Shown: positions 1-6,467 of the stretch, in pieces
Position numbering within the stretch: the first letter of the stretch is position 1
Layout of the letters: each line of letters begins with the position of its first letter
NCBI GenBank assembly: GCA_028293055.1
Contig: JAQGLD010000476.1
Span: forward strand, 1 to 15,445
Length of the DNA: 15,445 nucleotides
Direction: 5' to 3'
Source of the DNA: Alphaproteobacteria bacterium
Lineage (GTDB): Bacteria; Pseudomonadota; Alphaproteobacteria; Sphingomonadales; Sphingomonadaceae
The notes under the pieces: model-generated
Told to the model about the DNA's origin: nothing
Databases searched by the model: none
The model's input: the letters and a program-made list of their open reading frames with translations, nothing else
Position numbers and translations under genes: made by a program

Positions 1-828
1 GCCGGCGCCGCATGGGGCTTGGCGGAGTTTTTCACGCGCCAGCGCCGGATGGCGCTTCCCAGCATCCTCCTGCTGCTCGCCTTCGTCGGCGGAGTCGCGG
101 TAACCACCGGCTTCGGTCTGGTGCTGCTTGCCGGCCCGGATGCGGTCGAGGCGAGCAAGCCGCTCGGCGCTGCGCTCGCCGCTGGAGCGGCCGCGGTCGC
201 CGCCGGCGCTGCGTGGCTGCACTGGCGCCGGTTCCGGGTCCCGATCACCGTCGCCGCCGGCGCCGGCGCGATCGTAGGCCTGGTGATGGCGCTGATCGCC
301 TCCGCGCTCGGTGACGCCGCCAACATGGAAAGCATCATGCTCGGCTTCCTGCTGCTGCTCGGGGTCGGGGTGTTCCTGTTCGCGATGTGGTGGGATTCGT
401 CCGATCCTCGCCGCGAGACCCGCCGCTCGGATGTCGCCTTCTGGCTGCACCTGCTGGCCGCGCCGATGATCGTCCATCCGGTGTTCAAGCTGCTGGGCCT
501 GTCCGACGGCGGCGGTACCACCGGCGGCGCGGTGATCGTGATCTTCGTCTATGTCCTGTTCGGCCTCACCGCCTTGGCGATCGATCGGCGGGCCCTGCTC
601 GTCTCGGCGCTGGCCTATGTGCTGTGGGCCCTGAGCCGGCTGTTCGAGCAGGCCGGCGCCGGGGGAAGCAGCGAGCTCAACCTGGCACTAACCGCTCTGG
701 TCATCGGCTCAGGGCTGCTTCTGCTCTCGGCCTTCTGGCACGTGGCTCGCGCCGCGATCGTGCGGCCGCTGCCGCCGAGCCTGCGGGCGCGGCTGCCGGT
801 GGTCGAGCGGATCGCCAAGGCCGCCTGA
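1..828 (+). CDS. Multi-pass membrane protein, 5' end outside window (hypothetical)
   Basis: The frame is open from base 1 to a TGA at 826-828, giving 275 visible residues. I call it 5'-partial because no ribosome binding site precedes the possible starts (TTG at 19, ATG at 49) and the residues before them read on smoothly as protein. The visible part has about seven strongly hydrophobic stretches separated by short charged loops. A central loop with the sequence WWDSSDPRRETRRSDVAFW leads into a helix beginning LHLLAAPMIVHPVF. I associate this loop-plus-helix with conserved integral membrane proteins of unknown function in sphingomonads, from memory only. There are no catalytic or transport signature motifs. 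The tail (RPLPPSLRARLPVVERIAKAA) is basic and probably cytoplasmic. A strong terminator follows 33 bases after the stop, so it ends a transcription unit. It converges with the DUF2794 gene. Function unknown. Confidence 0.75.
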   Translation, partial: AGAAWGLAEFFTRQRRMALPSILLLLAFVGGVAVTTGFGLVLLAGPDAVEASKPLGAALAAGAAAVAAGAAWLHWRRFRVPITVAAGAGAIVGLVMALIASALGDAANMESIMLGFLLLLGVGVFLFAMWWDSSDPRRETRRSDVAFWLHLLAAPMIVHPVFKLLGLSDGGGTTGGAVIVIFVYVLFGLTALAIDRRALLVSALAYVLWALSRLFEQAGAGGSSELNLALTALVIGSGLLLLSAFWHVARAAIVRPLPPSLRARLPVVERIAKAA

Positions 829-861
829 TCTCCGCCCCACAGGTCGGGGCTCGACCGACTG

Positions 862-895
862 CCCCTTCCTGCCTCGGCAGGGAGGGGATTTTTTT
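862..895 (+). terminator. Intrinsic terminator of the membrane protein gene
   Basis: The arms 862-873 and 876-887 pair over 12 positions, including one G-U. The tip would open to a four-base loop, leaving 11 pairs. The stem is followed by an A and seven consecutive T residues at 889-895. This is a canonical Rho-independent terminator for plus-strand transcription. The T run overlaps the last base of the stop codon of the convergent DUF2794 gene. In the opposite direction there is no T tract, so it should work one way. Confidence 0.88.
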
Positions 896-1251
896 CAGCC
901 CACGACCTTGAGCAGGCGCCTCTCGATCGGGGCGAGGACCGGGCCGAGCTCGTGACCGCGCCGCAGCACCGTGCCATTCTCGCTGACCAGGGCCCACATG
1001 CCCTGCCTCGAGCGCAGGCTCGGCCGTTTCTCGATCCTGTATTCCGGCCGCTCGGCGGTCCTTCGGAACGCCCAGAAAGCGGCATGTTCGGGCCCGAACT
1101 CGACCGCATAATCCTTCCAGAAGCCGGCTGCGACCATTCGGCCGTAGAGATCGATGATCCGGCTAAGCTCGATTCGGCTGAAGCCCACCTGAAGGTCCGC
1201 CGGCTGGCCTCGGCCGCCCGGCGACGCCGGAAAAGGGAGGATAGTGCCCAT
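895..1251 (-). CDS. DUF2794 family protein
   Basis: A 118-residue cytoplasmic protein recognised as DUF2794 by its core: FSRIELSRIIDLYGRMVAAG at residues 24-43, then DYAVEF, a WAFRR stretch near 60-64, YRIEKRP at 71-77, and LRRGHELG followed by a basic C-terminal helix. The family is alphaproteobacterial, about this length, and of unknown biochemical function. The frame extends upstream to 1338, but that extension is Arg/Ala-rich and lies inside cysE. The start chosen is the ATG at 1251, which overlaps the cysE stop as TGATG, so the two genes form one transcription unit and are probably translationally coupled. An AAAGGAG lies 14 bases upstream, which is longer than optimal. The intervening sequence contains a perfect 12-base palindrome (1255-1266). 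The stop codon touches the convergent terminator of the upstream membrane gene. Family assignment is firm; role unknown. Confidence 0.87.
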   Translation of the reverse strand: MGTILPFPASPGGRGQPADLQVGFSRIELSRIIDLYGRMVAAGFWKDYAVEFGPEHAAFWAFRRTAERPEYRIEKRPSLRSRQGMWALVSENGTVLRRGHELGPVLAPIERRLLKVVG

Positions 1252-1940
1252 CAGGCGCGATCGCGCTCCTTTCTCTTGCCTCCATCGCGCTGCTCGAGCA
1301 GCTCGGCGAGGCGGCGCCGCAGCTGCTCGACCTCGCACTGGAGTAGCTCGAGCTTCTGGTTGGCCGGGTCGAAGATTTCCGAGCAGGGCGTGCCATAGGG
1401 GACGAAATCGCCGTAATGCTCGGCGCCGATCAGGGTCGGGCGGGCCGGAATGCCGACCATGGTCGCGCCCTCGGGCACGTCGCGGGTGACTACCGCATTG
1501 GCGCCGATCCGCGCTCCCGGACCGACCGTGATCGGACCCAGAACCTGGGCGCCCGAGCCGATGATCACCTCGTCACCGATCGAGGGATGGCGCTTGCCGG
1601 GAATTCCGTCCGCGGGATTGGTCCCGCCAAGCGTGACATGCTGGTAGATGGTGACATTGTCGCCGATATTGGCGGTCTCTCCGATCACGACGAAGCCGTG
1701 ATCGATGAAGAAGAAGCGGCCGATCGTCGCTCCCGGGTGGATGTCGATTGCGGTGAGGAAACGGCTGATATGGTTGATCAGCCGCGCCATGAAGAACAGA
1801 TCGCCGCGAAACAGCCAGTGCGCCAGCCGGTGGAACCCGAGCGCCCAGACGCCGGGATAGAGCAGGATTTCCCAGCGCGTCCGCGGAGCCGGATCGCGCG
1901 CCTTGATGGAATCGAGATACGCTACGAAGCCCTGGAGCAT
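1251..1940 (-). CDS. cysE: Serine O-acetyltransferase, short form
   Basis: Transfers acetyl from acetyl-CoA to L-serine to give O-acetylserine, the first committed step of cysteine synthesis, in the cytoplasm. The 229-residue protein has a short helical N-terminus and then a left-handed beta-helix of hexapeptide repeats (about residues 66-171). The active-site signature DIHPGA begins at D66 and IDHG carries D80-H81, matching the Asp and His used by E. coli CysE. GETANIGDNVTIYQHVTLGGT is the CoA/substrate region. It lacks the long N-terminal domain of the roughly 270-residue enzymes, as in the EpsC-like class. Residues 191-217 form a charged heptad-like helix (LELLQCEVEQLRRRLAELLEQ) and the chain ends in Ala, not in the Ile that docks into CysK in classical enzymes. 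Start: the ATG at 1940 has AAGAAGG five bases upstream, whereas the GTG at 1946 would sit on that site. It overlaps the DUF2794 gene. Confidence 0.92.
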   Translation of the reverse strand: MLQGFVAYLDSIKARDPAPRTRWEILLYPGVWALGFHRLAHWLFRGDLFFMARLINHISRFLTAIDIHPGATIGRFFFIDHGFVVIGETANIGDNVTIYQHVTLGGTNPADGIPGKRHPSIGDEVIIGSGAQVLGPITVGPGARIGANAVVTRDVPEGATMVGIPARPTLIGAEHYGDFVPYGTPCSEIFDPANQKLELLQCEVEQLRRRLAELLEQRDGGKRKERDRA

Positions 1941-1945
1941 CGGCA

Positions 1946-1952
1946 CCTTCTT
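1946..1952 (-). promoter_or_regulatory. Ribosome binding site that fixes the cysE start
   Basis: On the minus strand AAGAAGG is followed by five bases and the ATG at 1940. The alternative in-frame GTG at 1946-1944 uses the last G of this motif, so it would leave no spacing. The motif therefore favours the ATG. Confidence 0.7.
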
Positions 1953-1969
1953 GAACCGTTTGAGGCGGA

Positions 1970-1998
1970 AAGATAGGCGCGCCCTCGCGAAATTGCCA
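1970..1998 (-). promoter_or_regulatory. Possible sigma-70-type promoter of cysE
   Basis: On the minus strand TGGCAA (1998-1993) and TATCTT (1975-1970) are separated by 17 bases, within the 84-base gap between the L,D-transpeptidase stop and cysE. The -10 matches the consensus at four positions and the -35 at three. This is weak, sequence-only evidence that cysE-DUF2794 can be transcribed independently of the transpeptidase gene upstream. Confidence 0.3.
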
Positions 1999-2024
1999 GA
2001 CCGTGCGCAATCATCGTCCCCGCC

Positions 2025-3365
2025 TCAGCGAGGCCGGCGGGCTCCGCCGGAGCGATCGGCCGGATCCTGAGGCGCGAAATGGCGGACCGTCGGCCCGTCG
2101 TCGCGGCGATAGACATCGCGCCGGAATGCGATTGCGTTCCCCGAGGGGAAAGCGGTCAGATACACCACATAGACCGGGACTGGCCTGGGCAGACTGACCT
2201 GCTGCTCGGCCGCCGATCCGCGCGGGCGGGGGGCGCCGCCGCCGAACAGCCAGCCGGCGAGCCGCTGCGCGTCCTCGAGCCGGACGCAGCCCGAGCTGAG
2301 ATGGCGATCGGCGCGGGCGAACAGGCTCTTGTCGGGGAAATCGTGCAGGTAGATGCCGAGATCGTTGGGCATCATGAACTTGATTGCGCCCATCACATTG
2401 GCGCCGCCCGGAAGCTGCCGGATGCGGAGATATTGGCGCCCCGCCGCAACCGCACGCCAGTCGACCCGCGAGGGCGCTAGCACGTGCGGGGCAGGACCCC
2501 AGTCGGACAGCAATTGCAGCCGTTCGGCGGAAAGGAAGCCGGGTCCGCTGCGGAGTACGCGCTTGGCCCGCTCGCGGACGAGGTCGGGCGGCATGTTCCA
2601 GAACGGGTTCAGGATGGCGTAGCGGAGCCGCGCCGCCATTACCGGGGTCTGCATCCCGGGCTTGCCGACGATCACCCGCATCGAGCCGGCGACCCGGCCG
2701 CCCTCGATCATCCACAGCCGCGCGCCGCCCGCGTCGACCAGGATCCATCGCCCAGCGGGATCCGCCGGGATCGCCCGCAGACGCTCCAGGTTGCGCTCGA
2801 CTACCTGGCGCTGCGCGGGCGCCAGCCGGCTCGCCCCTCGTCCATAGGCTGCGCGCAACGTCTCGTAGAGCGGGTTCATGGCCAGGGACCGGCGCAGATA
2901 GTCGGACAGGGAAGCCGGCTGCGCAGCGCCTCCGAGCAGAGCGGGTGCTGCGACCGGCCGCGGCGCGAGGCCAGGCTCGGCATAGAGGGTCGAAGAACCC
3001 CGGCGCAGGTCGTTGGCGTATCGGACGAAGCCCGCCGACAGATCGAGCTCGGCCCGGGCGAGCGCAATCTTGTCGCCGCCTCTTCCCTTTTCGGCCAGCT
3101 GTCGGATCTCGCGGGCTCGGTAGCGCTCGGGATCGAAGCCGTTGCGGCCAGCGAAAGCCAGGGCCGAGAGCAAGGCCTCGGCCTCCGGTTTCAGCCTGCC
3201 GCCGGCGATCCACAGCGGCCGTCCGCCGCGCGAGGCGTAGAAGGCGGCGATGTCGGAATCGACCCGGTTCGGGGCGCGGGCTGCGGCCTGGGGCCGAGCG
3301 GCATCGACCGCAGGGCCGACGACGGCGAGCAGGCAGGAGAGCAGGATTAACAGCCGACGCTTCAC
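2025..3365 (-). CDS. L,D-transpeptidase, YcbB-type (YkuD catalytic domain)
   Basis: Predicted periplasmic enzyme that makes 3-3 cross-links in peptidoglycan or attaches proteins to it, bypassing penicillin-sensitive D,D-transpeptidases. The 446-residue chain starts with a Sec signal peptide (KRR, hydrophobic core to about residue 20, AVDA before ARPQ). A YcbB-like scaffold region follows, with FYASRGGRPLWIAGGRL at 42-58 and NGFDPERY at 75-82. The YkuD domain (about 207-375) contains LNPFWNMPPDLV at 252-263, IYLHD with H341, and SSGCVRL with the catalytic Cys360. The residue before Gly in the usual SHGC motif is Ser here. The start is GTG at 3365, giving the signal peptide directly at the N-terminus, with AGGG at a suitable distance upstream. 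The frame extends to 3401 but would add 12 polar residues before the signal. The tail after about 425 is Arg/Pro/Asp-rich. No clear partner lies next to it. Confidence 0.9.
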   Translation of the reverse strand: MKRRLLILLSCLLAVVGPAVDAARPQAAARAPNRVDSDIAAFYASRGGRPLWIAGGRLKPEAEALLSALAFAGRNGFDPERYRAREIRQLAEKGRGGDKIALARAELDLSAGFVRYANDLRRGSSTLYAEPGLAPRPVAAPALLGGAAQPASLSDYLRRSLAMNPLYETLRAAYGRGASRLAPAQRQVVERNLERLRAIPADPAGRWILVDAGGARLWMIEGGRVAGSMRVIVGKPGMQTPVMAARLRYAILNPFWNMPPDLVRERAKRVLRSGPGFLSAERLQLLSDWGPAPHVLAPSRVDWRAVAAGRQYLRIRQLPGGANVMGAIKFMMPNDLGIYLHDFPDKSLFARADRHLSSGCVRLEDAQRLAGWLFGGGAPRPRGSAAEQQVSLPRPVPVYVVYLTAFPSGNAIAFRRDVYRRDDGPTVRHFAPQDPADRSGGARRPR

Positions 3366-3437
3366 CCGGTCACCCTGAGTGGGTTCGCGGCCGGCGCGCA
3401 AGCGGGTGCCGGCGACCGTCCCGAAATGGCGCGGAAT

Positions 3438-3463
3438 CGGGGCGGGGCCGTCACCCCGCCCCG
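3438..3463 (-). terminator. GC-rich hairpin after ahpD, probable terminator
   Basis: The arms 3438-3447 and 3454-3463 form a perfect 10-base stem around a six-base loop, 7 bases beyond the ahpD stop codon. On the minus strand the following bases (ATTCCGCG) are not a T run. It may stop transcription weakly, act with Rho, or protect the 3' end of the mRNA. Confidence 0.5.
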
Positions 3464-3470
3464 CGAGGGA

Positions 3471-3989
3471 TCACAGCGTCGCGTGGACCGTCGCGACGGC
3501 CTTGATCACCGCGGCGATCCGGACTGCGGTCTGCACGGTCTCGGACTTGACGCCATGCTGCTGGAGCACCCGCTCGTGGCTATCGATGCACATACCGCAG
3601 CCGTTCATCGCGCTCACCGCGACGCTGAACAGCTCGAAATCGTCCTTCTCGATGCCGGGAGAGCCGATCACGTTCATCCGCAGTCGGGCCGGCATCGTGC
3701 CATATTCGGGGTTCGAGGTGAGATGGACGAAGCGATAATAGACATTGTTCATCGCCATCACCGCAGCCGCGGCCCGGGCGGCATTGGCGGCCGCCTCGGT
3801 CAGCTTGCCCTCCACTTCGGCCTCGACCGCTGCGACGATCGGCCGATAGCCGGAGCCGTGGGCAGTGGCGAGGAGCAGGCCGTATTTGCGCTGGTCGGTG
3901 AGGCTCTGGTCGTTGAGGATCGATCCAATATTGAGCCGAAGATCCTTCGCATAGTCGGGAAGCGTATCGGCGAACTGCTTGAGAGACAT
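3471..3989 (-). CDS. ahpD: Alkyl hydroperoxide reductase AhpD
   Basis: Cytoplasmic thiol reductase of the carboxymuconolactone decarboxylase-like fold. It passes electrons, in mycobacteria from lipoylated dihydrolipoamide acyltransferase, to oxidised AhpC. The 172 residues are about full length for the family. The catalytic pair is C131 and C134 in CGMCIDSHE, with H138 and E119 (FEL) at the positions of the conserved proton-relay residues of the Mycobacterium tuberculosis enzyme. The His that lies between the two cysteines there is Met here. The ATG at 3989 is preceded by AAGGA with a spacing of six or seven bases. It lies 90 bases downstream of ahpC, separated by a strong hairpin, and is probably cotranscribed with it under OxyR control. 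No ahpF is present in the window, which fits AhpD being the AhpC reductant here. Confidence 0.93.
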   Translation of the reverse strand: MSLKQFADTLPDYAKDLRLNIGSILNDQSLTDQRKYGLLLATAHGSGYRPIVAAVEAEVEGKLTEAAANAARAAAAVMAMNNVYYRFVHLTSNPEYGTMPARLRMNVIGSPGIEKDDFELFSVAVSAMNGCGMCIDSHERVLQQHGVKSETVQTAVRIAAVIKAVATVHATL

Positions 3990-4011
3990 GAATTTTCCTT
4001 TTCAAATAGAA

Positions 4012-4046
4012 AGGGGGCGCGGAAACCTTCCGTCTCCGCGCCCCCT
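4012..4046 (-). other. Stable intergenic hairpin between ahpC and ahpD
   Basis: The arms 4012-4023 and 4035-4046 pair perfectly over 12 bases with an 11-base loop. On the minus strand the stem is followed by TTCTATTTG, which is only moderately T-rich, and then by the ahpD ribosome binding site. It could act as a leaky terminator that lowers ahpD relative to ahpC, or as an mRNA stabiliser protecting the ahpC message after processing. The sequence alone does not decide. Confidence 0.6.
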
Positions 4047-4079
4047 CCCGAGATGCTTCCTTGAGCCGCTTGGGGGGCT

Positions 4080-4619
4080 TCAGGCGGCCGGGCGGAGCAC
4101 CTCCTGGCCTTCGCTCCAGTTGCACGGGCAGAGCTCGTCGGTCTGGAGCGCGTCGAGCACGCGCAGGGTCTCCTGCGGGTTGCGGCCGACATTGAGGCCG
4201 TTGATCGTGACATGCTGGATCACATTGTCCGGATCGACGATGAAGGTGGCGCGATAGGCGACGCCTTCATCCGGAGCGACGATGCCAAGCGCGTTCGCCA
4301 GCTCCTTCTTGTTATCGGCGATCCACGGGAAGTCCGCCGCGGCGAGCCGCTCGTCGGCCTTGCGCCAGGCATGATGGACGAAATCGCTGTCGGTCGAGGC
4401 GCCGATCAGCTTCGCGTCGCGATCGGCGAAATCCTGGAGGAGCTCGCCATAGCCGATGATCTCGGTCGGGCAGACGAAAGTGAAATCCTTCGGCCAGAAG
4501 AAGACGATCTTCCACTTGCCTTCGGTCTCGGCGAGGTTGAGGGTTTCGCCTGCGGGCAAGGCGCTGCCCTGCTGGACGGGAACAGTGATGGCGGGGAATT
4601 TGTCGCCGACGGTCAGCAT
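4080..4619 (-). CDS. ahpC: Peroxiredoxin AhpC
   Basis: Cytoplasmic peroxidase that reduces hydrogen peroxide, organic hydroperoxides and peroxynitrite. The 179-residue protein has the AhpC/TSA thioredoxin fold. The peroxidatic Cys50 sits in FTFVCPTE with T47 and P51 beside it, and R123 (AYRATFIVDP) is placed to complete the active site. The C-terminal ELCPCNW holds two cysteines, C164 and C166. This resembles the M. tuberculosis AhpC, which has two C-terminal cysteines and is recycled by AhpD. The start is ATG at 4619, with AGGAG ten bases upstream and MLTVGDKFPAI as a typical peroxiredoxin N-terminus. The open frame continues upstream to 4760 but that part overlaps the promoter. It leads the ahpC-ahpD unit and faces away from oxyR across 165 bases. 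Confidence 0.95.
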   Translation of the reverse strand: MLTVGDKFPAITVPVQQGSALPAGETLNLAETEGKWKIVFFWPKDFTFVCPTEIIGYGELLQDFADRDAKLIGASTDSDFVHHAWRKADERLAAADFPWIADNKKELANALGIVAPDEGVAYRATFIVDPDNVIQHVTINGLNVGRNPQETLRVLDALQTDELCPCNWSEGQEVLRPAA

Positions 4620-4684
4620 AAGATGAATACTCCTGGGATTGGGAAATCGGTCGCGGACGCCGTCGCCGGCTCCCGTTGAAAGCG

Positions 4685-4712
4685 CATATAGGGGCTGGTT
4701 TCGATCGTTCAA
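4685..4712 (-). promoter_or_regulatory. Candidate ahpC promoter
   Basis: On the minus strand TTGAAC (4712-4707) and TATATG (4690-4685) are separated by 16 bases. Both match the sigma-70 consensus well, and the predicted start of transcription is near 4678. The adjacent inverted repeat at 4716-4737 ends three bases upstream of the -35, the position expected for an activator that contacts RNA polymerase. Confidence 0.6.
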
Positions 4713-4715
4713 ATT

Positions 4716-4737
4716 GATTAGTTTAGACGGACTAATC
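4716..4737. promoter_or_regulatory. Candidate OxyR operator between ahpC and oxyR
   Basis: A perfect inverted repeat: GATTAGT at 4716-4722, an eight-base spacer, ACTAATC at 4731-4737. It is A+T-rich in a G+C-rich genome and lies in the 165-base divergent region. LysR-family regulators such as OxyR bind dyads of this kind, and OxyR commonly regulates a divergent ahpC or katG and itself. Assigning it to OxyR is inference from position and symmetry; it does not match the E. coli consensus exactly. Confidence 0.55.
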
Positions 4738-4784
4738 GAGTGAGGCGATGACAAGTTCACCCGCCGCGATCCGAGGCCAATGCA

Positions 4785-5711
4785 ATGACCGCCTATCTAC
4801 CGACTCTCAAGCAGCTCCAATATCTGGTTGCGCTGCGCGACCATGGCCATTTCGGAAAGGCGGCCGACGCCTGCTTCGTCACCCAGTCCACGCTCTCCGC
4901 GGGGCTTCGCGAGCTCGAGACTTTGATCGGGGTGGTCCTCGTCGAGCGGACCCGGCGGGTCGTCCGGTTCACCCCGCTCGGTGAACGCATCGCCGAGAAG
5001 GCGCGGCGCATCCTGCGCGAGGCGGAGGAGCTTGCCGACATGGCGCGCGCCGCCGGCAAGCCGCTCTCCGGCGAGCTTCGCATGGGAGTCATCCCGACGA
5101 TCGCGCCCTTCCTGCTGCCGACGATGCTTCCCAAGCTCCGGGCCGAATGGCCCGACCTGAAGCTCTATCTGCGCGAGGAGACCAGCCAGTCGGCTTGCGA
5201 TGCGCTGCACCGGGGCCAGCTCGATTGCGTCCTGCTCGCCCTTCCGTTCGGCTGCGGCGATGTCGAGCAGGCCGCGCTGTTCGACGACCGCTTCTGGGTC
5301 GCCTTTCCGGCCGGCGAGGCGCCCAAGGGCGACGCCGCGGTTACGGCAGCGGCGATCGACGAGGAGAGATTGCTGCTCCTCGAGGATGGACATTGCCTCA
5401 AGGAACATGCCCTCGCCGCGTGCAACCGGCCGGAGCTTCGCGCCGAGGCGACGATGCTCGGCACCTCGCTCCACACCTTGGTGCAGATGGTCGGCAACGG
5501 CCTCGGGCTGACGATGGTGCCGCAAATGGCGATCGATTCGGGGATATTGGACGGCAGCGGAGCGGTCGCGCGGCCGCTCAAGTCCGATCACGCCTTTCGG
5601 CGGATCGCTCTGGTCTGGCGCAAGGGCAGCCCACGCGAGAAGGAGTTCCAGCTGCTCGCCCAGGCGCTCAAGGACGCGAGGGTGGTGCCGGCAGCGCGCG
5701 CATCGGCCTAA
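4785..5711 (+). CDS. oxyR: Hydrogen peroxide-sensing LysR-family regulator OxyR
   Basis: Transcription factor activated by a disulfide formed in the presence of peroxide. The 308 residues are the usual LysR length. An N-terminal winged helix-turn-helix (about residues 7-66, LKQLQYLVALRDHGHFGKAA onwards) binds DNA and a periplasmic-binding-protein-like domain follows. The redox pair is in LLLLEDGHCLKEHALAAC: C204 and C213, nine residues apart, as for Cys199 and Cys208 of E. coli OxyR, with the same LEDGHCL context. This separates it from other LysR regulators. The ATG at 4785 has GAGG upstream. It is divergent from ahpC-ahpD, its expected target, and the inverted repeat at 4716-4737 is the likely shared operator. 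Its stop codon overlaps the end of pgsA by 4 bases, tail to tail, leaving no room for a dedicated terminator. Confidence 0.93.
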   Translation: MTAYLPTLKQLQYLVALRDHGHFGKAADACFVTQSTLSAGLRELETLIGVVLVERTRRVVRFTPLGERIAEKARRILREAEELADMARAAGKPLSGELRMGVIPTIAPFLLPTMLPKLRAEWPDLKLYLREETSQSACDALHRGQLDCVLLALPFGCGDVEQAALFDDRFWVAFPAGEAPKGDAAVTAAAIDEERLLLLEDGHCLKEHALAACNRPELRAEATMLGTSLHTLVQMVGNGLGLTMVPQMAIDSGILDGSGAVARPLKSDHAFRRIALVWRKGSPREKEFQLLAQALKDARVVPAARASA

Positions 5712-6274
5712 TCCATGTGCTTGAGGCCGACCCGGAGGTAGTCCCAACCGGTCACCAGGGTCAGGAAGGCGGCCGCCCACAGGCTTGCGAGCCCGACAAG
5801 ATGGACCCACGGCCATTGGGTCAGCGCACCGCCGAGGATGAGGGCGCCGAGCGAGACCAGTTGCAGCGTGGTCTTCCACTTGGCGAGCTTGCTGACCGGG
5901 ATCGAAACCTGGATTGCGGCGAGGAACTCGCGCAGGCCGGACACTGCGATCTCGCGCAGCAGGATGATCAAGGCCGGGATGATGTGGAATCCGTGGATCA
6001 CCGGCTCGCCGCTATGGGCGCGGCTCGACACCAGCATGACGATTACCGCCGCCACCATGATCTTGTCGGCGATCGGATCGAGGAAGATTCCGAGCCGGGA
6101 CACCGTGCCCTGGGCGCGGGCGAGATAGCCGTCGAAATAGTCGGTGATCCCGACCAGGCAGTAGAGCCCGAACGTGACCGCATAATCGGCCCAACTGGGC
6201 TGCCACAGCAGGAACACCAGGATCGGTACCGCGAAGATCCTCGAAAGGGTGAGGATGTTGGGCAGGGTCAGCAT
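5708..6274 (-). CDS. pgsA: CDP-diacylglycerol-glycerol-3-phosphate 3-phosphatidyltransferase
   Basis: Inner-membrane enzyme that joins CDP-diacylglycerol and glycerol 3-phosphate to phosphatidylglycerol phosphate, the committed step to phosphatidylglycerol and cardiolipin. The 188-residue protein opens with LPNILTLSRI, typical of PgsA. It carries the complete CDP-alcohol phosphotransferase signature: D45, D48-G49, A52-R53, G62, D66 and D70 with the canonical spacing. Four to five further hydrophobic segments follow, with LLREIAVSGLREFLA near residues 107-120 in the family's conserved cytoplasmic loop. Length and motif fit PgsA better than phosphatidylserine or cardiolipin synthases. The ATG at 6274 has only a weak AAGG upstream. 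It is divergent from the LplT-like transporter and overlaps oxyR by 4 bases at the 3' end. Confidence 0.93.
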   Translation of the reverse strand: MLTLPNILTLSRIFAVPILVFLLWQPSWADYAVTFGLYCLVGITDYFDGYLARAQGTVSRLGIFLDPIADKIMVAAVIVMLVSSRAHSGEPVIHGFHIIPALIILLREIAVSGLREFLAAIQVSIPVSKLAKWKTTLQLVSLGALILGGALTQWPWVHLVGLASLWAAAFLTLVTGWDYLRVGLKHMD

Positions 6275-6391
6275 CGGACAGCCAGCCTTAGAGCATTTTT
6301 CCGCGCCGCATAATGGGTTCTGTTCCTGAAGATCCTACCCCCGAAATCGAGTGGGGGATTTTGGCGGCGCCACCCCGTTTCCCTTACCCGT

Positions 6392-6419
6392 TTGACCTGA
6401 AACGATAAGCGGCTATGAC
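6392..6419 (+). promoter_or_regulatory. Candidate promoter of the LplT-like transporter
   Basis: TTGACC (6392-6397) and TATGAC (6414-6419) are separated by 16 bases. They lie about 50 bases upstream of the proposed GTG start, in the 193-base region divergent from pgsA. The -35 matches the consensus at five of six positions; the -10 is weaker. Confidence 0.45.
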
Positions 6420-6467
6420 CGCCGTCGCATGCTCAGCGGCAAGACCATGAAGCCGGACGCCTGATCC

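Noticed and set aside
2384..3505. 373-codon plus-strand frame opposite the L,D-transpeptidase
   Set aside because: Arg/Pro/Ala-rich with no recognisable motif. The minus-strand frame has a signal peptide and an intact catalytic motif.
4620..4760. N-terminal extension of ahpC by 47 codons
   Set aside because: It would run through the promoter and the operator dyad. MLTVGDKF is the normal peroxiredoxin start and has AGGAG upstream.
6338..6362. CCCCC-N10-GGGGG-ATTTT, looking like a plus-strand terminator
   Set aside because: The stem is only five bases and there is no plus-strand gene directly upstream to terminate. On the minus strand it lies in the pgsA leader and lacks a T tract.
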